Shown here: piece after piece, positions 14,433 to 22,112 of the stretch
Layout: each line of letters starts with the position of its first letter
Position numbering within the stretch: the stretch's first letter is position 1
DNA from: Oscillospiraceae bacterium
GTDB lineage: Bacteria > Bacillota_A > Clostridia > Oscillospirales > Oscillospiraceae
Reading direction: 5' to 3'
Assembly (NCBI GenBank): GCA_017540945.1
Contig: JAFYAB010000004.1
Span: forward strand, 1 to 22,112
DNA length: 22,112 nt
The notes under the pieces: generated by a model
The model's database searches: none
Told to the model about the DNA's origin: nothing
What the model saw: only the letters and a program-made list of their open reading frames with translations
Made by a program: the position numbers and the translations under genes

Positions 14433-14855
14433 ATGGAATATCGAAAAATCGAAGCGTCCCGGATCGGGCAATTATGGGAGCTTCAAAAGGCCTACAAAGC
14501 GGAGATCGGGGAAGAGGAACCGGGAGAGCGGGAACGCGCCCGCCTGACTGCCGCCATTCAAAAGGGGCAGATCACCTTCTTCGGAGCGTGGGAGCAAGAG
14601 ACGCTGATCGGGTGCTGCTCAATCACAGCGGGATTTTCCACCTTTCAATATGCGCCAAGCGGCGTATTTGAGGATTTTTATATCCGTCCGGCGTACAGAC
14701 ACAGGGGAATCGCCCGGGAGCTGGTCCGGTACGCCTATCGGGAGAGCGGCGTCGCTTCCATGACCGTCGGCTGCGCGGATTGTGACCTGCGGATGTATCA
14801 GGCGTTGGGCTTCTCCGTTCCGCTGGGAAATTTGCTGGCGTTTGAGGAGGGATAA
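14433..14855 (+). CDS. GNAT-family N-acetyltransferase
   Basis: I place the start at ATG 14433, after gcggagga at 14422-14429, giving 140 aa; the longer frame from 14361 has no ribosome binding site. GNAT motifs are clear: FEDFYIRPAYRHRGIARELVRYA contains the acetyl-CoA pyrophosphate loop (RHRGIA), and MYQALGF is the C-terminal signature. The substrate is unknown. It follows the sirtuin by 68 bases in the same direction and is two bases from the next gene. It could be part of the SirTM transcript or a separate two-gene unit. Confidence 0.85.
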   Translation: MEYRKIEASRIGQLWELQKAYKAEIGEEEPGERERARLTAAIQKGQITFFGAWEQETLIGCCSITAGFSTFQYAPSGVFEDFYIRPAYRHRGIARELVRYAYRESGVASMTVGCADCDLRMYQALGFSVPLGNLLAFEEG

Positions 14856-14857
14856 AC

Positions 14858-15715
14858 GTGCTGCGTGAATGTACGGAAACGGAATTTGAAGCATACGCGG
14901 ATTTTGCGTATGAACTGGCGCTGGACCCGTCAAAATCCGGCTACCCCAGCTATCGGGACGGAATCAAGACGAAGCAAACGTTCATGGAGCGCTTACACAG
15001 GGCCTATGAGCGGGACGACGAGCAGCTCCTGCTGTTTGTGCGCGGCGCCGCGGTCCGGGGCCTGATTCACTATTATTGGATCCCCGAGGACCGCTATCTG
15101 CAGACGAACGCCTTCTGCATCCAGGAGGCGACCGAGCAGGCGCTGGCGGAGTTCCTGTCCTTCCTGGGCGAGCGCTTCCCGGGCTACGAGCTGTTTATGG
15201 GCTTTCCCGCCGAGAATCAACAGGCGGCGGCGTATCTTTCCGGACACGGCTTCGAATGCATCGAAGACGATTACAACAACACCGCGTTCCTGGACAGGCT
15301 TCCTCCCATGCCGGAGGCAAGCGGGGTCCTTCCGGTGAAACAGGAGAACTACGAGCTCTTTCGCAGCCTGCACAGCCGGATCGAGGGAGATATGTACTGG
15401 AATTCCGACAGGATCTATGAAAAGCTGGACGACTGGAGCATTCTCTTGAAAGAAACGGACGGGATCGCGCAGGGCGCAGTGTATTACAGGGACTTGGACG
15501 ACGGCTGGTACGAGATTTTCGGCATCGATATCCGTGGCGAAACGGAGCATCCGGAGCTGTTTCAGGAGCTGCTGTGCGCAGCGATTTCCGACGCCCGGCG
15601 CAGGGGCGGCAGATTTATGACCTTCTTCTGCGAGAAGGAGTACCAGCAGACCGCATTGGCCTGCGGCTTCGTGTGCGTAGACAACTATCTGTGCTTCAAA
15701 ATCCGTCTGGATTGA
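14858..15715 (+). CDS. Tandem GNAT-like acetyltransferase
   Basis: GTG at 14858, two bases after the preceding stop and after gaggaggg, opens a 285-aa frame. The N-terminal half (ELALDPSKSGYPSYRDGIKT, then LLLFVRGAAVRGLIHYYWIPEDRYL) and the C-terminal half (ILLKETDGIAQGAVYYRDLDDGWYEIFGIDI) both look like GNAT folds, so this is a two-domain member. The classic RxxGxG/A loop is weak in both halves; AISDARRRGGRFMTFFCE is the closest in the second. One or both domains may have lost acetyl-CoA binding. It ends the co-directional run, 80 bases before a strong terminator. Confidence 0.75.
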   Translation: MLRECTETEFEAYADFAYELALDPSKSGYPSYRDGIKTKQTFMERLHRAYERDDEQLLLFVRGAAVRGLIHYYWIPEDRYLQTNAFCIQEATEQALAEFLSFLGERFPGYELFMGFPAENQQAAAYLSGHGFECIEDDYNNTAFLDRLPPMPEASGVLPVKQENYELFRSLHSRIEGDMYWNSDRIYEKLDDWSILLKETDGIAQGAVYYRDLDDGWYEIFGIDIRGETEHPELFQELLCAAISDARRRGGRFMTFFCEKEYQQTALACGFVCVDNYLCFKIRLD

Positions 15716-15795
15716 CGGGAGGCTTTCATCGAAGACCCGCCGACGGAGCTTGCGTTCCGCCGGACGAAGCCCCGATGGAATCACGGATTCGGATA

Positions 15796-15834
15796 AAAGC
15801 TCCGCAGCGGTTTGAAAGATCGCTGCGGAGCTTT
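15796..15834 (+). terminator. Strong hairpin terminator of the GNAT run
   Basis: AAAGCTCCGCAGCG (15796-15809) pairs without mismatch with 15821-15834 across an 11-base loop; the hairpin ends in CTTTGTG. The T-tract is short, but the A-rich/T-rich flanks and 14-bp GC-rich stem fit a terminator that may work in both directions. Confidence 0.7.
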
Positions 15835-15839
15835 GTGCT

Positions 15840-16055
15840 GCGCCGGGCGGGACTGTAGCGCGGGCTGCCAGCCCGCCGTTCTTATCCATTTCAATCCACC
15901 CGCTCCGTGGGAGCGGTACGGAGAGGATGGCGGGCTGATAGCCCGCGCTACACGATTTCAATCCGTCCGCCCTATGGAGGGCGGGATGTAGCGGCGAGCA
16001 TCGCTCGCCACCGCGTCATCCAATTAAAATCACCCGCCCCGTGGGGGGCGGGACG
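15840..16055. repeat. 67-bp composite tandem array, CRISPR-like but built from two hairpin families
   Basis: Related ~33-base units start at 15888, 15955 and 16022, exactly 67 bases apart; the tail of a fourth (GGGCGGGAC) ends at 15853. Units begin ATTTCAATCC in the first two, like the reversed end of type I-C CRISPR repeats, and carry a hairpin whose stem varies with pairing kept (CCGCTCC/GGAGCGG, CCGCCCT/AGGGCGG, CCGCCCC/GGGGCGG). The three 34-base intervals at 15854-15887, 15921-15954 and 15988-16021 are not unrelated spacers. The first and third begin with TGTAGCG-type sequence and a hairpin, and the second is nearly the reverse complement of the first. No cas gene is present. I read it as a REP/MITE-like repeat array. 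Confidence 0.7.
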
Positions 16056-16314
16056 CTATACCCCCTTTCCAAGTCCGATTTCTGATGTGTCTTCGTCAAT
16101 GATAATCTATGATTATTATACTCCAAAGCAGGAGTATTATCAATGGATTCTGATCGTTATTTCTATTATGCGGCAGTTTAACCAGCAACAGCAAAAAACG
16201 CGGCCAGGACGGCGAAACATCACGGAGAAAGGGACTATGATTTTCGGAGCTTGTATGGTATAATCAATCTGAAGCGAAACGACGCGAAAAAACGGGCGCT
16301 GACGCGCGGCATTC
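16056..16314. other. AT-rich intergenic region with operator-like repeat
   Basis: No gene is supported here. ATACTCC (16118-16124) and GGAGTAT (16131-16137) form a 7-bp inverted repeat with a six-base gap, operator-like, about 120 bases upstream of a candidate -10 element. The AT-richness between two GC-rich regions suggests the promoter region for the rightward genes from 16315. Confidence 0.4.
16236..16264 (+). promoter_or_regulatory. Candidate extended -10 promoter for the 16315-19427 gene group
   Basis: TATAAT at 16259-16264 is preceded by TG one base away (16256-16257), an extended -10. The -35 position (16236-16241) is poor, which extended -10 promoters tolerate. It lies 50 bases upstream of the first gene of the group. 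Confidence 0.4.
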
Positions 16315-16632
16315 ATGCAAAAGTTCGGCCGGGAGCTTCGGAACTATCTGCTGGACGAGGACAAGATCAACCGCTATCGGGACTACTTCGGCGGACGGCC
16401 GGAGACGGTTTTCCGGGCGGAGAACGGCGAGGCCGCGAAGCAGGAGGAGCGGGTGCGGGACGAGCTGAACCGCATCGACGAGCGATTTTTGAACGGGGAC
16501 GCGGACGGAATCCGGGCGATCCTGGAGGCCGCGGAGCTCGAACCGACGCTGTCCGGGCGAAACCGGCAGCGGATCGTTCTGGAATGTGTGTCCGCGTTGT
16601 TCGACCTGCGCAAGGGCGCCGGGCAGGAATGA
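16315..16632 (+). CDS. Small hypothetical protein, 105 aa
   Basis: ATG at 16315 opens a frame with strong GC third positions and a soluble, charged, mostly helical protein: MQKFGRELRNYLLDEDKINR near the start, then ERVRDELNRIDERFLNGDAD and LSGRNRQRIVLECVSALFDL. I do not recognise a family. No clear ribosome binding site precedes the ATG, so the start is uncertain. It is 55 bases ahead of the SpoIIE-type phosphatase gene, in the same direction. A regulatory partner of that phosphatase is possible but unproven. Confidence 0.55.
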   Translation: MQKFGRELRNYLLDEDKINRYRDYFGGRPETVFRAENGEAAKQEERVRDELNRIDERFLNGDADGIRAILEAAELEPTLSGRNRQRIVLECVSALFDLRKGAGQE

Positions 16633-16687
16633 GGCCTGAAACGGCGGCGCAAGCGGCCGGAGCGGCGCGCGGCTTGAGGAATTGGAA

Positions 16688-18034
16688 ATGGAACAAAGCT
16701 ATGAATTTTTCTCCCGGCTGATCGGCACGCTGGCGGTGATGTTGCTGGTGGCGGCCTTCGCCGGGAACACCCGGCGCCTGCGGCAATACGTGGGCAAGCG
16801 GAAAACCTGGAGCTTCGTCCTGCTGACGGGGCTGCTTGGCGGCCTGTTCGGGGTCTACGGCAATATTTCCGGCGTCGAGCTGAACGGAGCCGTGATCTCC
16901 GTGCGGGACGTCGGCCCCATGCTGGGCGGCTTCCTCGGCGGGCCGGTCAGCGGCCTGATCGCCGGCGCCGTCGCGGGCGTCCATCGGCTAATCATGGGCG
17001 GGCTCACGGCGGAGGCCTGCGTGGCGGCCACCTGCTCCATCGGCCTGCTCTGCGGGTTGATTTCCGCCCTGCTTCCCCACGCGCTGAAGAAGCTCTCCTG
17101 GATCCTGCTGGCAGGCGCGGCCATGGAGTGCCTGCATCTGGGCTTCGTCCTGCTCCTGGTGAAGCCCTTCTCCGCCGCCTGGGAGATCGTCCGGCAGATC
17201 GCCATCCCCTTTATTACGGTCAACGCCGCGGGCATCGCCTCCATGATGGGCATTATGCGCTTTGTGGAAAAGCAGCAGGCCATCAGCCTGGAGCGGGAGC
17301 GGATGAAGTCGGAGCTGGAGGTGGCCAGCGTGATCCAGCACTCCCTGCTGCCGCCCCTGAGCGAGAAGTATCCGGGCCGGGCGGAGCTGGCGGTCAGCGG
17401 CTCCATGCAGGCAGCCCGGGAGGTGGGCGGCGATTTCTACGACGTGTTCTTCGTGGACGCGGACCGGATCGCCTTTCTGATCGGCGACGTCTCCGGCAAG
17501 GGCGTCCCCGCGGCGCTCTTCATGGCCGCCTCGAAGGTGACCCTGCAAAACTGCATCCGGGATATCCCAAGCCTCTCCGACGCGCTCCTGACGGCCAATA
17601 ATTCGCTGGTTGCGCGAAATGAGGCGGACATGTTCGTGACGCTCTGGGCCGCGGTCCTGGACCTGAAAACCGGGAAGCTGCGTTACGCCTGCGCGGGCCA
17701 CAACCCGCCTGTGCTCATCCGGAACGGGGTCCCGGACTATCTGAAATCGCCGGTCTGCCTGGTGCTGGCCTGCCTGGAGGACACGGTCTACCCGGAAACG
17801 GAGCTCCAGCTGCAGCCGGGGGACGCGCTGTTCCTGTATACCGACGGCGTCACGGAGGCGAGCGACGGGGAGAACGAGCTTTACGGCGGCGAGCGCCTGC
17901 TGGCCTGCCTGCAGGACTGCGCGGACGCCGACGTGCAGGCGATTCCGGAGAAGGTACAAAAATCCGTGGAGGCCTTCGTTCGGGACCGCGAGCAGTTCGA
18001 CGATATCACCATGCTCTGCGTGAAGTGGAAATAA
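16688..18034 (+). CDS. Membrane-bound SpoIIE-type PP2C phosphatase with 5TMR-LYT sensor domain
   Basis: I choose ATG 16688 (gaggaa seven bases upstream) over the TTG at 16682; 448 aa. Residues 1-200 hold about six hydrophobic segments with glycine-rich loops of the 5TM-5TMR_LYT type (DVGPMLGGFLGGPVSGLIAG, GVHRLIMGG). This module is shared with LytS-like histidine kinases. A short coiled linker (EKQQAISLERERMKSELEVA) leads to a SpoIIE phosphatase domain from ~225. Its metal-binding acids lie in VGGDFYDVF (246-254), IGDVSGKG near 266, YTDGVTEA near 385 and DDIT near 437. Such proteins dephosphorylate anti-anti-sigma factors and so switch on alternative sigma factors. No such partner is encoded beside it. 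The ligand of the membrane sensor is unknown. Confidence 0.9.
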   Translation: MEQSYEFFSRLIGTLAVMLLVAAFAGNTRRLRQYVGKRKTWSFVLLTGLLGGLFGVYGNISGVELNGAVISVRDVGPMLGGFLGGPVSGLIAGAVAGVHRLIMGGLTAEACVAATCSIGLLCGLISALLPHALKKLSWILLAGAAMECLHLGFVLLLVKPFSAAWEIVRQIAIPFITVNAAGIASMMGIMRFVEKQQAISLERERMKSELEVASVIQHSLLPPLSEKYPGRAELAVSGSMQAAREVGGDFYDVFFVDADRIAFLIGDVSGKGVPAALFMAASKVTLQNCIRDIPSLSDALLTANNSLVARNEADMFVTLWAAVLDLKTGKLRYACAGHNPPVLIRNGVPDYLKSPVCLVLACLEDTVYPETELQLQPGDALFLYTDGVTEASDGENELYGGERLLACLQDCADADVQAIPEKVQKSVEAFVRDREQFDDITMLCVKWK

Positions 18035-18107
18035 TCTGGTTTTCCGCCGCTTTCGGCGCGAAGAGGCCGAAACGCCCCGGGAACGCGGCGAAGGAAGAGG
18101 AAACGCG

Positions 18108-19427
18108 ATGGAATATTTGGTGTTGGGCCTCTTCTGCGGGGCCCTGGTCCTGGGGATCGTGCTGGAGATCTCCATGCTCTGGGCCCTGGGCCTGGGGCTG
18201 GCGCTGTTCTGGTTTTACGGGCGGCGGAAGGGCTTTTCCTGGCGAGCGCTGGCGGCCATGACCTGGGAGGGCGTGGCCACGGTCTGGAAGATCCTGCTGA
18301 CCTTCCTGCTGATCGGCGTCATGACCGCCCTCTGGCGGGCGGCGGGGACGGTGCCGGTGATCGTCAGCGCCGCGGCGGGGCTGATCCGGCCGGAAATCTT
18401 CCTGCTGATGAGCTTCCTGCTGAACTGCGGCCTCTCGGTGCTGACCGGGACCTCCTTCGGCACCGCCGCCACCATGGGCGTGATCTGCGCCGCCATGGGG
18501 ACGGCCATGGGGGTCTCCCCTGCTCTCACCGGCGGCGCCATCCTCTCGGGGGTCTTCTTCGGGGACCGCTGCTCCCCCGTTTCCACCTCCGCGCTGCTGA
18601 CGGCGGCGGTGACGGAGACGAATATCTATGACAACATCCGGGGCATGCTCCGCACGGCCCTGGTCCCCTTCCTGCTGGCCTGCGGAATCTACGGGCTGCT
18701 GGGCCTGGCGGTTCGGGGCGGCGGCGCGGGCCTCGACCTGCGGGCGGTCTTTGCCCGCAGCTTCCGGCTCCACTGGACGGCCCTGCTGCCCGCGGCGATG
18801 ATCCTGGCCCTGGCGGCCTTCCGGGTCAACGTGCGGATCGCCATGACGGCCAGCATCCTGGCGGCGGTCCCGGTCTGCCTCTTCGTCCAGAGGCTCCCGC
18901 TGGAGGAGGTCCTGCTGGCGGCGCTGCGGGGCTTCACCCCGACGGACCCGGAGGCCGCGAAGCTGGTCAGCGGCGGCGGGGTCCTGTCCATGCTGAACGT
19001 CAGCGCCATCGTCTGCATTTCCTCCTCCTATTCGGGGCTCTTTCAGAAAACGGGCCTGCTGGACGGCTGCAAGCGGGGCGTGGCCCGGCTCTGCGGGCGG
19101 GTGGGCCGCTATCCGGGAACCCTTCTGAGCTCCGTTCCGGCGGGCATGGTGGCCTGCAACCAGACCCTGGCGATCCTGCTGACGGCCCAGCTCTGCCGGG
19201 AGCAGTACGCGGACCGAAAGGCCCTGGCCCTGGATCTGGAGGACTCGGCGGTGATTACCTCTCCCCTGATCCCCTGGTGCATTGCCGGCGCCGTTCCCCT
19301 GGCCATGGTGGGGGCGCCGCTGATGGCGCTGCTGACAGCCTTCTACCTCTGGCTGATCCCCCTCTGCCGGACGCTGCAGAGCTGCCGGGGGAAGCGGCGG
19401 CGGGAAGGAAGCGCGCCAAAAGAATGA
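18108..19427 (+). CDS. NhaC-family Na+/H+ antiporter-like protein
   Basis: This 439-aa hydrophobic protein has about 11-12 membrane segments. The family signature GVFFGDRCSPVSTSALLTA lies near residue 150, and a second glycine- and serine-rich half (VSAIVCISSSYSGLF, then VPAGMVACNQTLAILL) matches NhaC antiporters. A late DLEDSAVITSPLIPWC segment is also typical of the family. These proteins exchange sodium for protons, or in some branches move malate/lactate or amino acids. GDRCSP replaces the common GDKLSP and the protein is slightly short, so the substrate is not certain. It starts 73 bases after the phosphatase gene and ends at a bidirectional terminator. Confidence 0.87.
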   Translation: MEYLVLGLFCGALVLGIVLEISMLWALGLGLALFWFYGRRKGFSWRALAAMTWEGVATVWKILLTFLLIGVMTALWRAAGTVPVIVSAAAGLIRPEIFLLMSFLLNCGLSVLTGTSFGTAATMGVICAAMGTAMGVSPALTGGAILSGVFFGDRCSPVSTSALLTAAVTETNIYDNIRGMLRTALVPFLLACGIYGLLGLAVRGGGAGLDLRAVFARSFRLHWTALLPAAMILALAAFRVNVRIAMTASILAAVPVCLFVQRLPLEEVLLAALRGFTPTDPEAAKLVSGGGVLSMLNVSAIVCISSSYSGLFQKTGLLDGCKRGVARLCGRVGRYPGTLLSSVPAGMVACNQTLAILLTAQLCREQYADRKALALDLEDSAVITSPLIPWCIAGAVPLAMVGAPLMALLTAFYLWLIPLCRTLQSCRGKRRREGSAPKE

Positions 19428-19428
19428 G

Positions 19429-19475
19429 AAAACGGCGGACCAAAAAGCAATTCGTGCTTTTCGGTCCGCCGTTTT
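19429..19475. terminator. Bidirectional terminator between convergent nhaC-like gene and dnaJ
   Basis: AAAACGGCGGACC (19429-19441) pairs exactly with 19463-19475, with AAAAGC/GCTTTT extending the stem. A-runs at the left and T-runs at the right make it work in both directions, as expected between converging genes. Confidence 0.88.
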
Positions 19476-19487
19476 GCGGCTGTTTGC

Positions 19488-20636
19488 TTATCCGAAGTTC
19501 CGTTTGAGCTTGTCGAAGAAGGATTTGCGCTTGGGCTGGGCCTTTTCGGTGGCTGCCTCGAACTGATGCAGCAGGTCCTTCTGCTCTTTGTTGAGTCTGG
19601 TGGGGGTCTCCACCACCACGGTGACGTACTGGTCGCCCCGGTTCTTGTAGCCCACGTAGGGGATGCCCTTGCCCTTGAGCCGGAAGGTGGTGCCGGTCTG
19701 GGTCCCCTCGGGGACGTTGTAGCGCACCTTGCCGTCCAGGGTCGGCACCTCGATGTCGGCGCCGCAGGCCGCCTGACAGAAGGAGATGGGCATTTCGCAG
19801 AGCACGTCGGCGCCCCGGCGCTGGAAGATCTCGTGGGGCTTGATCCGCACGTTGACGATCAGATCGCCGTTGGGGCCGCCGTTGGCGCCGGCGCTGCCCT
19901 GACCCTGGATCTGGAAGGCCTGATCGTCGTCGATGCCGGCGGGCACGTCCACGGTCTGACGGTGGGAGCGCTTGATGCGGCCCTTGCCCTTGCAGCGGGA
20001 GCAGGGGCTCTTGATGAGCTTGCCCTTGCCGCCGCAGGTGGGACAGGCGGCGGTGGACTGCATGGTCATGCCCATGAAGCTCTGGGTGGTGCGGACCTGG
20101 CCGCTGCCCCGGCACTGGGGGCAGGTCTCGGGCTGGGTGCCTTCGGCGCAGCCGGAGCCGTGGCACTGGTCGCAGGTCTCGATGCGGGAGACGTTGATCT
20201 CCTTCTTGCAGCCGAAGGCCGCCTCTTCAAAGCTGACCTCCACCTGGGCCACCACGTTCTCGCCCCGGGCGGCCCGGGTGCCGCCGCCGCTGCGGCTGCG
20301 GCCGCCGCCGAAGAAGTCGCCGAAGATGTCGCCCAGGTCTCCGAAGCCGGAGAAGCCGCCGAAGCCGCCCCCGAAGGGGCTGCCCTGCTGGGCGCTGAAG
20401 TTGGGGTCCACGCCGGCGAAGCCGTACTGATCGTAGAGCTGCCGCTTCTCCTGGTTGGACAGGACCTCGTAGGCCTCGTTGATCTCCTTGAACTTCGCCT
20501 CCGCGTCGGCCTCATGGTTCACGTCCGGGTGGTATTTGGCCGCCAGCTTGCGGTAGGCCTTCTTGATCTGGTCCGCTGCGGCGTTCTTCTCCACGCCCAG
20601 GACCTCGTAGTAATCTCTCTTGTTTTCGTTTGCCAT
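19488..20636 (-). CDS. dnaJ: DnaJ co-chaperone
   Basis: I choose ATG 20636 (gaggtgag upstream) over a longer frame starting at 20645; 382 aa. The J domain is at residues 5-70 with the HPD motif at 36-38. A Gly/Phe-rich linker with repeated GGFGGF follows at ~85-120. Four zinc-binding CxxCxGxG repeats come next: [24 protein letters not shown] and CSRCKGKG. The substrate-binding C-terminal domains contain IFQRRGADV and a [10 protein letters not shown] segment. It is a complete type I DnaJ, which delivers unfolded proteins to DnaK and stimulates its ATPase. It is the last gene of the leftward dnaK-dnaJ unit, separated from dnaK by an inverted repeat. Confidence 0.97.
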   Translation of the reverse strand: MANENKRDYYEVLGVEKNAAADQIKKAYRKLAAKYHPDVNHEADAEAKFKEINEAYEVLSNQEKRQLYDQYGFAGVDPNFSAQQGSPFGGGFGGFSGFGDLGDIFGDFFGGGRSRSGGGTRAARGENVVAQVEVSFEEAAFGCKKEINVSRIETCDQCHGSGCAEGTQPETCPQCRGSGQVRTTQSFMGMTMQSTAACPTCGGKGKLIKSPCSRCKGKGRIKRSHRQTVDVPAGIDDDQAFQIQGQGSAGANGGPNGDLIVNVRIKPHEIFQRRGADVLCEMPISFCQAACGADIEVPTLDGKVRYNVPEGTQTGTTFRLKGKGIPYVGYKNRGDQYVTVVVETPTRLNKEQKDLLHQFEAATEKAQPKRKSFFDKLKRNFG

Positions 20637-20661
20637 GTATCTCACCTCACTGGTGAAGAAT

Positions 20662-20749
20662 AGGCAATAGTTGAATAGGCATTAGGCAATAGGAGTACGA
20701 AATCGCCGTTTTCTCCTATTGCCTATTGCCTGATGCCTATTGCCTCAAC
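20662..20749. repeat. Large inverted repeat between dnaK and dnaJ
   Basis: The arms are built from the words AGGCAATAG and AGGCATTAG on the left (20662-20695) and the complements ATTGCCTAT and GATGCCTA on the right (20713-20749). CTCCTATTGCCTA pairs exactly with its left-arm partner, and then pairing resumes after a seven-base insertion. The loop is 17 bases. The right arm ends directly at the dnaK stop. It could attenuate transcription or stabilise the upstream dnaK message, or be a mobile REP-like sequence. Confidence 0.75.
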
Positions 20750-22112
20750 TTAGTCCTTCACTTCCTCAAAGTCGGCGTCGACGACGCCGTCGTCGGGCTT
20801 GCCGCCGTTGAAGCCGCCGCCGGGATTGCCGTTGAAGCCGCCGTTGGGGCCGGCGCCGGGGTTAAAGCCGCCGTTGGGGTCGCCCTGGGGGGCGGACTGC
20901 TTGTAGAGCTTCTCAGCCACGGGGTAGAAGGCCTTGTTGGTCTCCTCAATGGCGGCCTTGATGGCGGCCACGTCCGTGCCCTTGTTGAGCTCGCGCAGGT
21001 GCTCGATGGCGGCCTGGATGGGGGCCTTCTCGCTGTCGCTGACCTTGTCGCCCAGCTCGTTCAGGGTCTTCTCGATCTGATAGGCGGTCTGGTCGGCCTC
21101 GTTGTGGGTGTCGGCCTCTTCCTTGCGGGCCTTGTCCTCGGCGGCGAACTGCTCAGCCTCGCGGACGGCCTTGTCGATGTCCTCCTTGGAGAGGTTGGAG
21201 GAGGCGGTGATGGTGATGTTCTGCTCCTTGCCGGTGCCCAGGTCCTTGGCGGAGACGTTCACGATGCCGTTGGCGTCGATGTCGAAGGAAACCTCGATCT
21301 GAGGGACGCCGCGGGGGGCCGGAGCGATGCCGCTGAGCTGGAAGCGGCCCAGGGTCTTGTTGTAGGCAGCCATCTCGCGCTCGCCCTGCAGGACGTGGAC
21401 CTCCACGGAGGTCTGGCCGTCGGCGGCGGTGGAGAAGATCTGCTTCTTGTTGACGGGGATGGTGGTGTTGCGCTCGATCAGCTTGGTGAACACGCCGCCC
21501 ATGGTCTCAATGCCGAGGCTCAGCGGGGTGACGTCCAGCAGCAGCAGGTCCTTCACGTCGCCGGTCAGCACGCCCGCCTGGATGGCGGCGCCCATGGCCA
21601 CGCACTCGTCGGGGTTGATGCCCTTGAAGCCTTCCTTGCCGGTGATCTTCTTCACGGCCTCCTGGACCGCGGGGATTCTGGAGGAGCCGCCCACCAGCAG
21701 GACCTTGCTCAGGTCGCTGGGCTGCAGGCCGGCGTCGGACATGGCCTGGCGCACGGGGCCCATGGTGGCCTCCACCAGATGGGCGGTCAGCTCGTTGAAC
21801 TTGGCCCGGGTCAGGGTGACGTTCATGTGCTTGGTGCCGTTGGCGTCGGCGGTGATATAGGGCAGGTTGATCTCCGTGGACATGACGCCGGAAAGCTCAA
21901 TCTTGGCCTTCTCGGCGGCTTCCTTCAGCCGCTGCATGGCCACCTTGTCGCGGCTCAGGTCGATGCCGTCGCTCTTCTTGAACTCGGAGACCAGGTAGTT
22001 GATGATGTCGTTGTCGAAGTCGTCGCCGCCCAGATGGGTGTTGCCGGCGGTGGAGAGGACCTCCACCACGCCGTCGCCGATGTCCAGGATGGACACGTCG
22101 AAGGTGCCGCCG
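20750..22112 (-). CDS. dnaK: DnaK (Hsp70) chaperone, 5' end beyond the window
   Basis: The frame is open to the right edge, so about the first 190 residues are missing. Visible parts are the end of the nucleotide-binding domain ([29 protein letters not shown] [11 protein letters not shown], and the [12 protein letters not shown] phosphate loop), the linker [10 protein letters not shown], the substrate-binding domain (GERE-type [17 protein letters not shown]) and the helical lid. The C-terminus has a Gly/Asn-rich tail with repeated PNGGFN units before DADFEEVKD. DnaK binds unfolded peptides under ATP control with DnaJ. In Bacillota the upstream genes are usually hrcA and grpE; these would lie outside the window. 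Confidence 0.98.
   Translation of the reverse strand, partial: GGTFDVSILDIGDGVVEVLSTAGNTHLGGDDFDNDIINYLVSEFKKSDGIDLSRDKVAMQRLKEAAEKAKIELSGVMSTEINLPYITADANGTKHMNVTLTRAKFNELTAHLVEATMGPVRQAMSDAGLQPSDLSKVLLVGGSSRIPAVQEAVKKITGKEGFKGINPDECVAMGAAIQAGVLTGDVKDLLLLDVTPLSLGIETMGGVFTKLIERNTTIPVNKKQIFSTAADGQTSVEVHVLQGEREMAAYNKTLGRFQLSGIAPAPRGVPQIEVSFDIDANGIVNVSAKDLGTGKEQNITITASSNLSKEDIDKAVREAEQFAAEDKARKEEADTHNEADQTAYQIEKTLNELGDKVSDSEKAPIQAAIEHLRELNKGTDVAAIKAAIEETNKAFYPVAEKLYKQSAPQGDPNGGFNPGAGPNGGFNGNPGGGFNGGKPDDGVVDADFEEVKD

Noticed and set aside
15888..16054. A genuine CRISPR array
   Set aside because: Only three units, divergent from each other, with intervals that are themselves related hairpins, and no cas genes in the window.
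15907..16263. 118-aa frame across the repeat array
   Set aside because: It crosses the hairpin units and the AT-rich promoter region, has no ribosome binding site and no plausible protein features.
16251..16721. 156-aa frame overlapping the small 105-aa gene
   Set aside because: Arginine- and glycine-rich out-of-frame product typical of GC-rich shadow frames; it starts at the -10 element.
19566..20663. Long plus-strand frame opposite dnaJ, rich in Ala, Gly and Leu
   Set aside because: Low-complexity shadow of the CxxCxGxG and Gly-rich coding region of dnaJ.

Overview
The window looks like a chromosome segment of an anaerobic Bacillota (Clostridia, probably Oscillospirales or a close relative). 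This rests on the gene families: NptA-PhoU, NhaC-type antiporter, SpoIIE-type phosphatase, DUF6076/sigma pair, RepA_N replication initiator and SirTM sirtuin locus. The mixture of GC-rich housekeeping genes and more AT-rich accessory DNA also fits. No rRNA or complete tRNA is visible, so this placement is an inference.

Layout. (1) 1-924: end of a Na+/phosphate cotransporter with a PhoU tail, cut by the window edge. (2) About 970-10025: remains of an integrative, mobilizable and probably self-replicating element. It holds an N-terminal scrap of a relaxase, a leftward operon of a DUF6076 zinc-cluster protein and a sigma-70-like factor, a 1.68-kb IS30-family insertion sequence with terminal inverted repeats and a 13-bp flanking duplication, and then a rightward rep-mob-par-int operon. 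That operon contains a small Cys-rich protein, a RepA_N initiator with four 23-bp iterons inside its gene, MobC, a ParB-like protein, a 46-aa protein and a large serine recombinase. MobC is not followed by a relaxase, so the element is probably decayed or depends on another relaxase. (3) 10027-11591: an AT-richer pair, a double-NUDIX protein translationally coupled to a GNAT acetyltransferase. (4) 11743-14364: a GC-rich operon of DUF1848 (radical-SAM-like cysteines), a zinc-type macrodomain and a SirTM-class sirtuin. This is a predicted reversible protein ADP-ribosylation module. Two more GNAT-type genes follow (14433-15715) and a strong terminator closes the run. (5) 15840-16055: an unusual tandem array with an exact 67-bp period. 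It looks like a CRISPR at first sight, but the 'spacers' are related hairpins and the 'repeats' show compensatory stem changes. (6) 16315-19427: a small unknown gene, a membrane-bound SpoIIE-type phosphatase and an NhaC-like antiporter, ending in a bidirectional terminator. (7) 19488-22112, minus strand: dnaJ and dnaK (dnaK cut by the window edge), separated by a large inverted repeat built from a short repeated word.

The parts most worth attention are the stripped-down SirTM/macrodomain/DUF1848 operon, the 67-bp composite hairpin array, and the mobile element with in-gene iterons, a palindrome-rich candidate oriT and a tRNA-Ser-like 3' fragment upstream of its recombinase.
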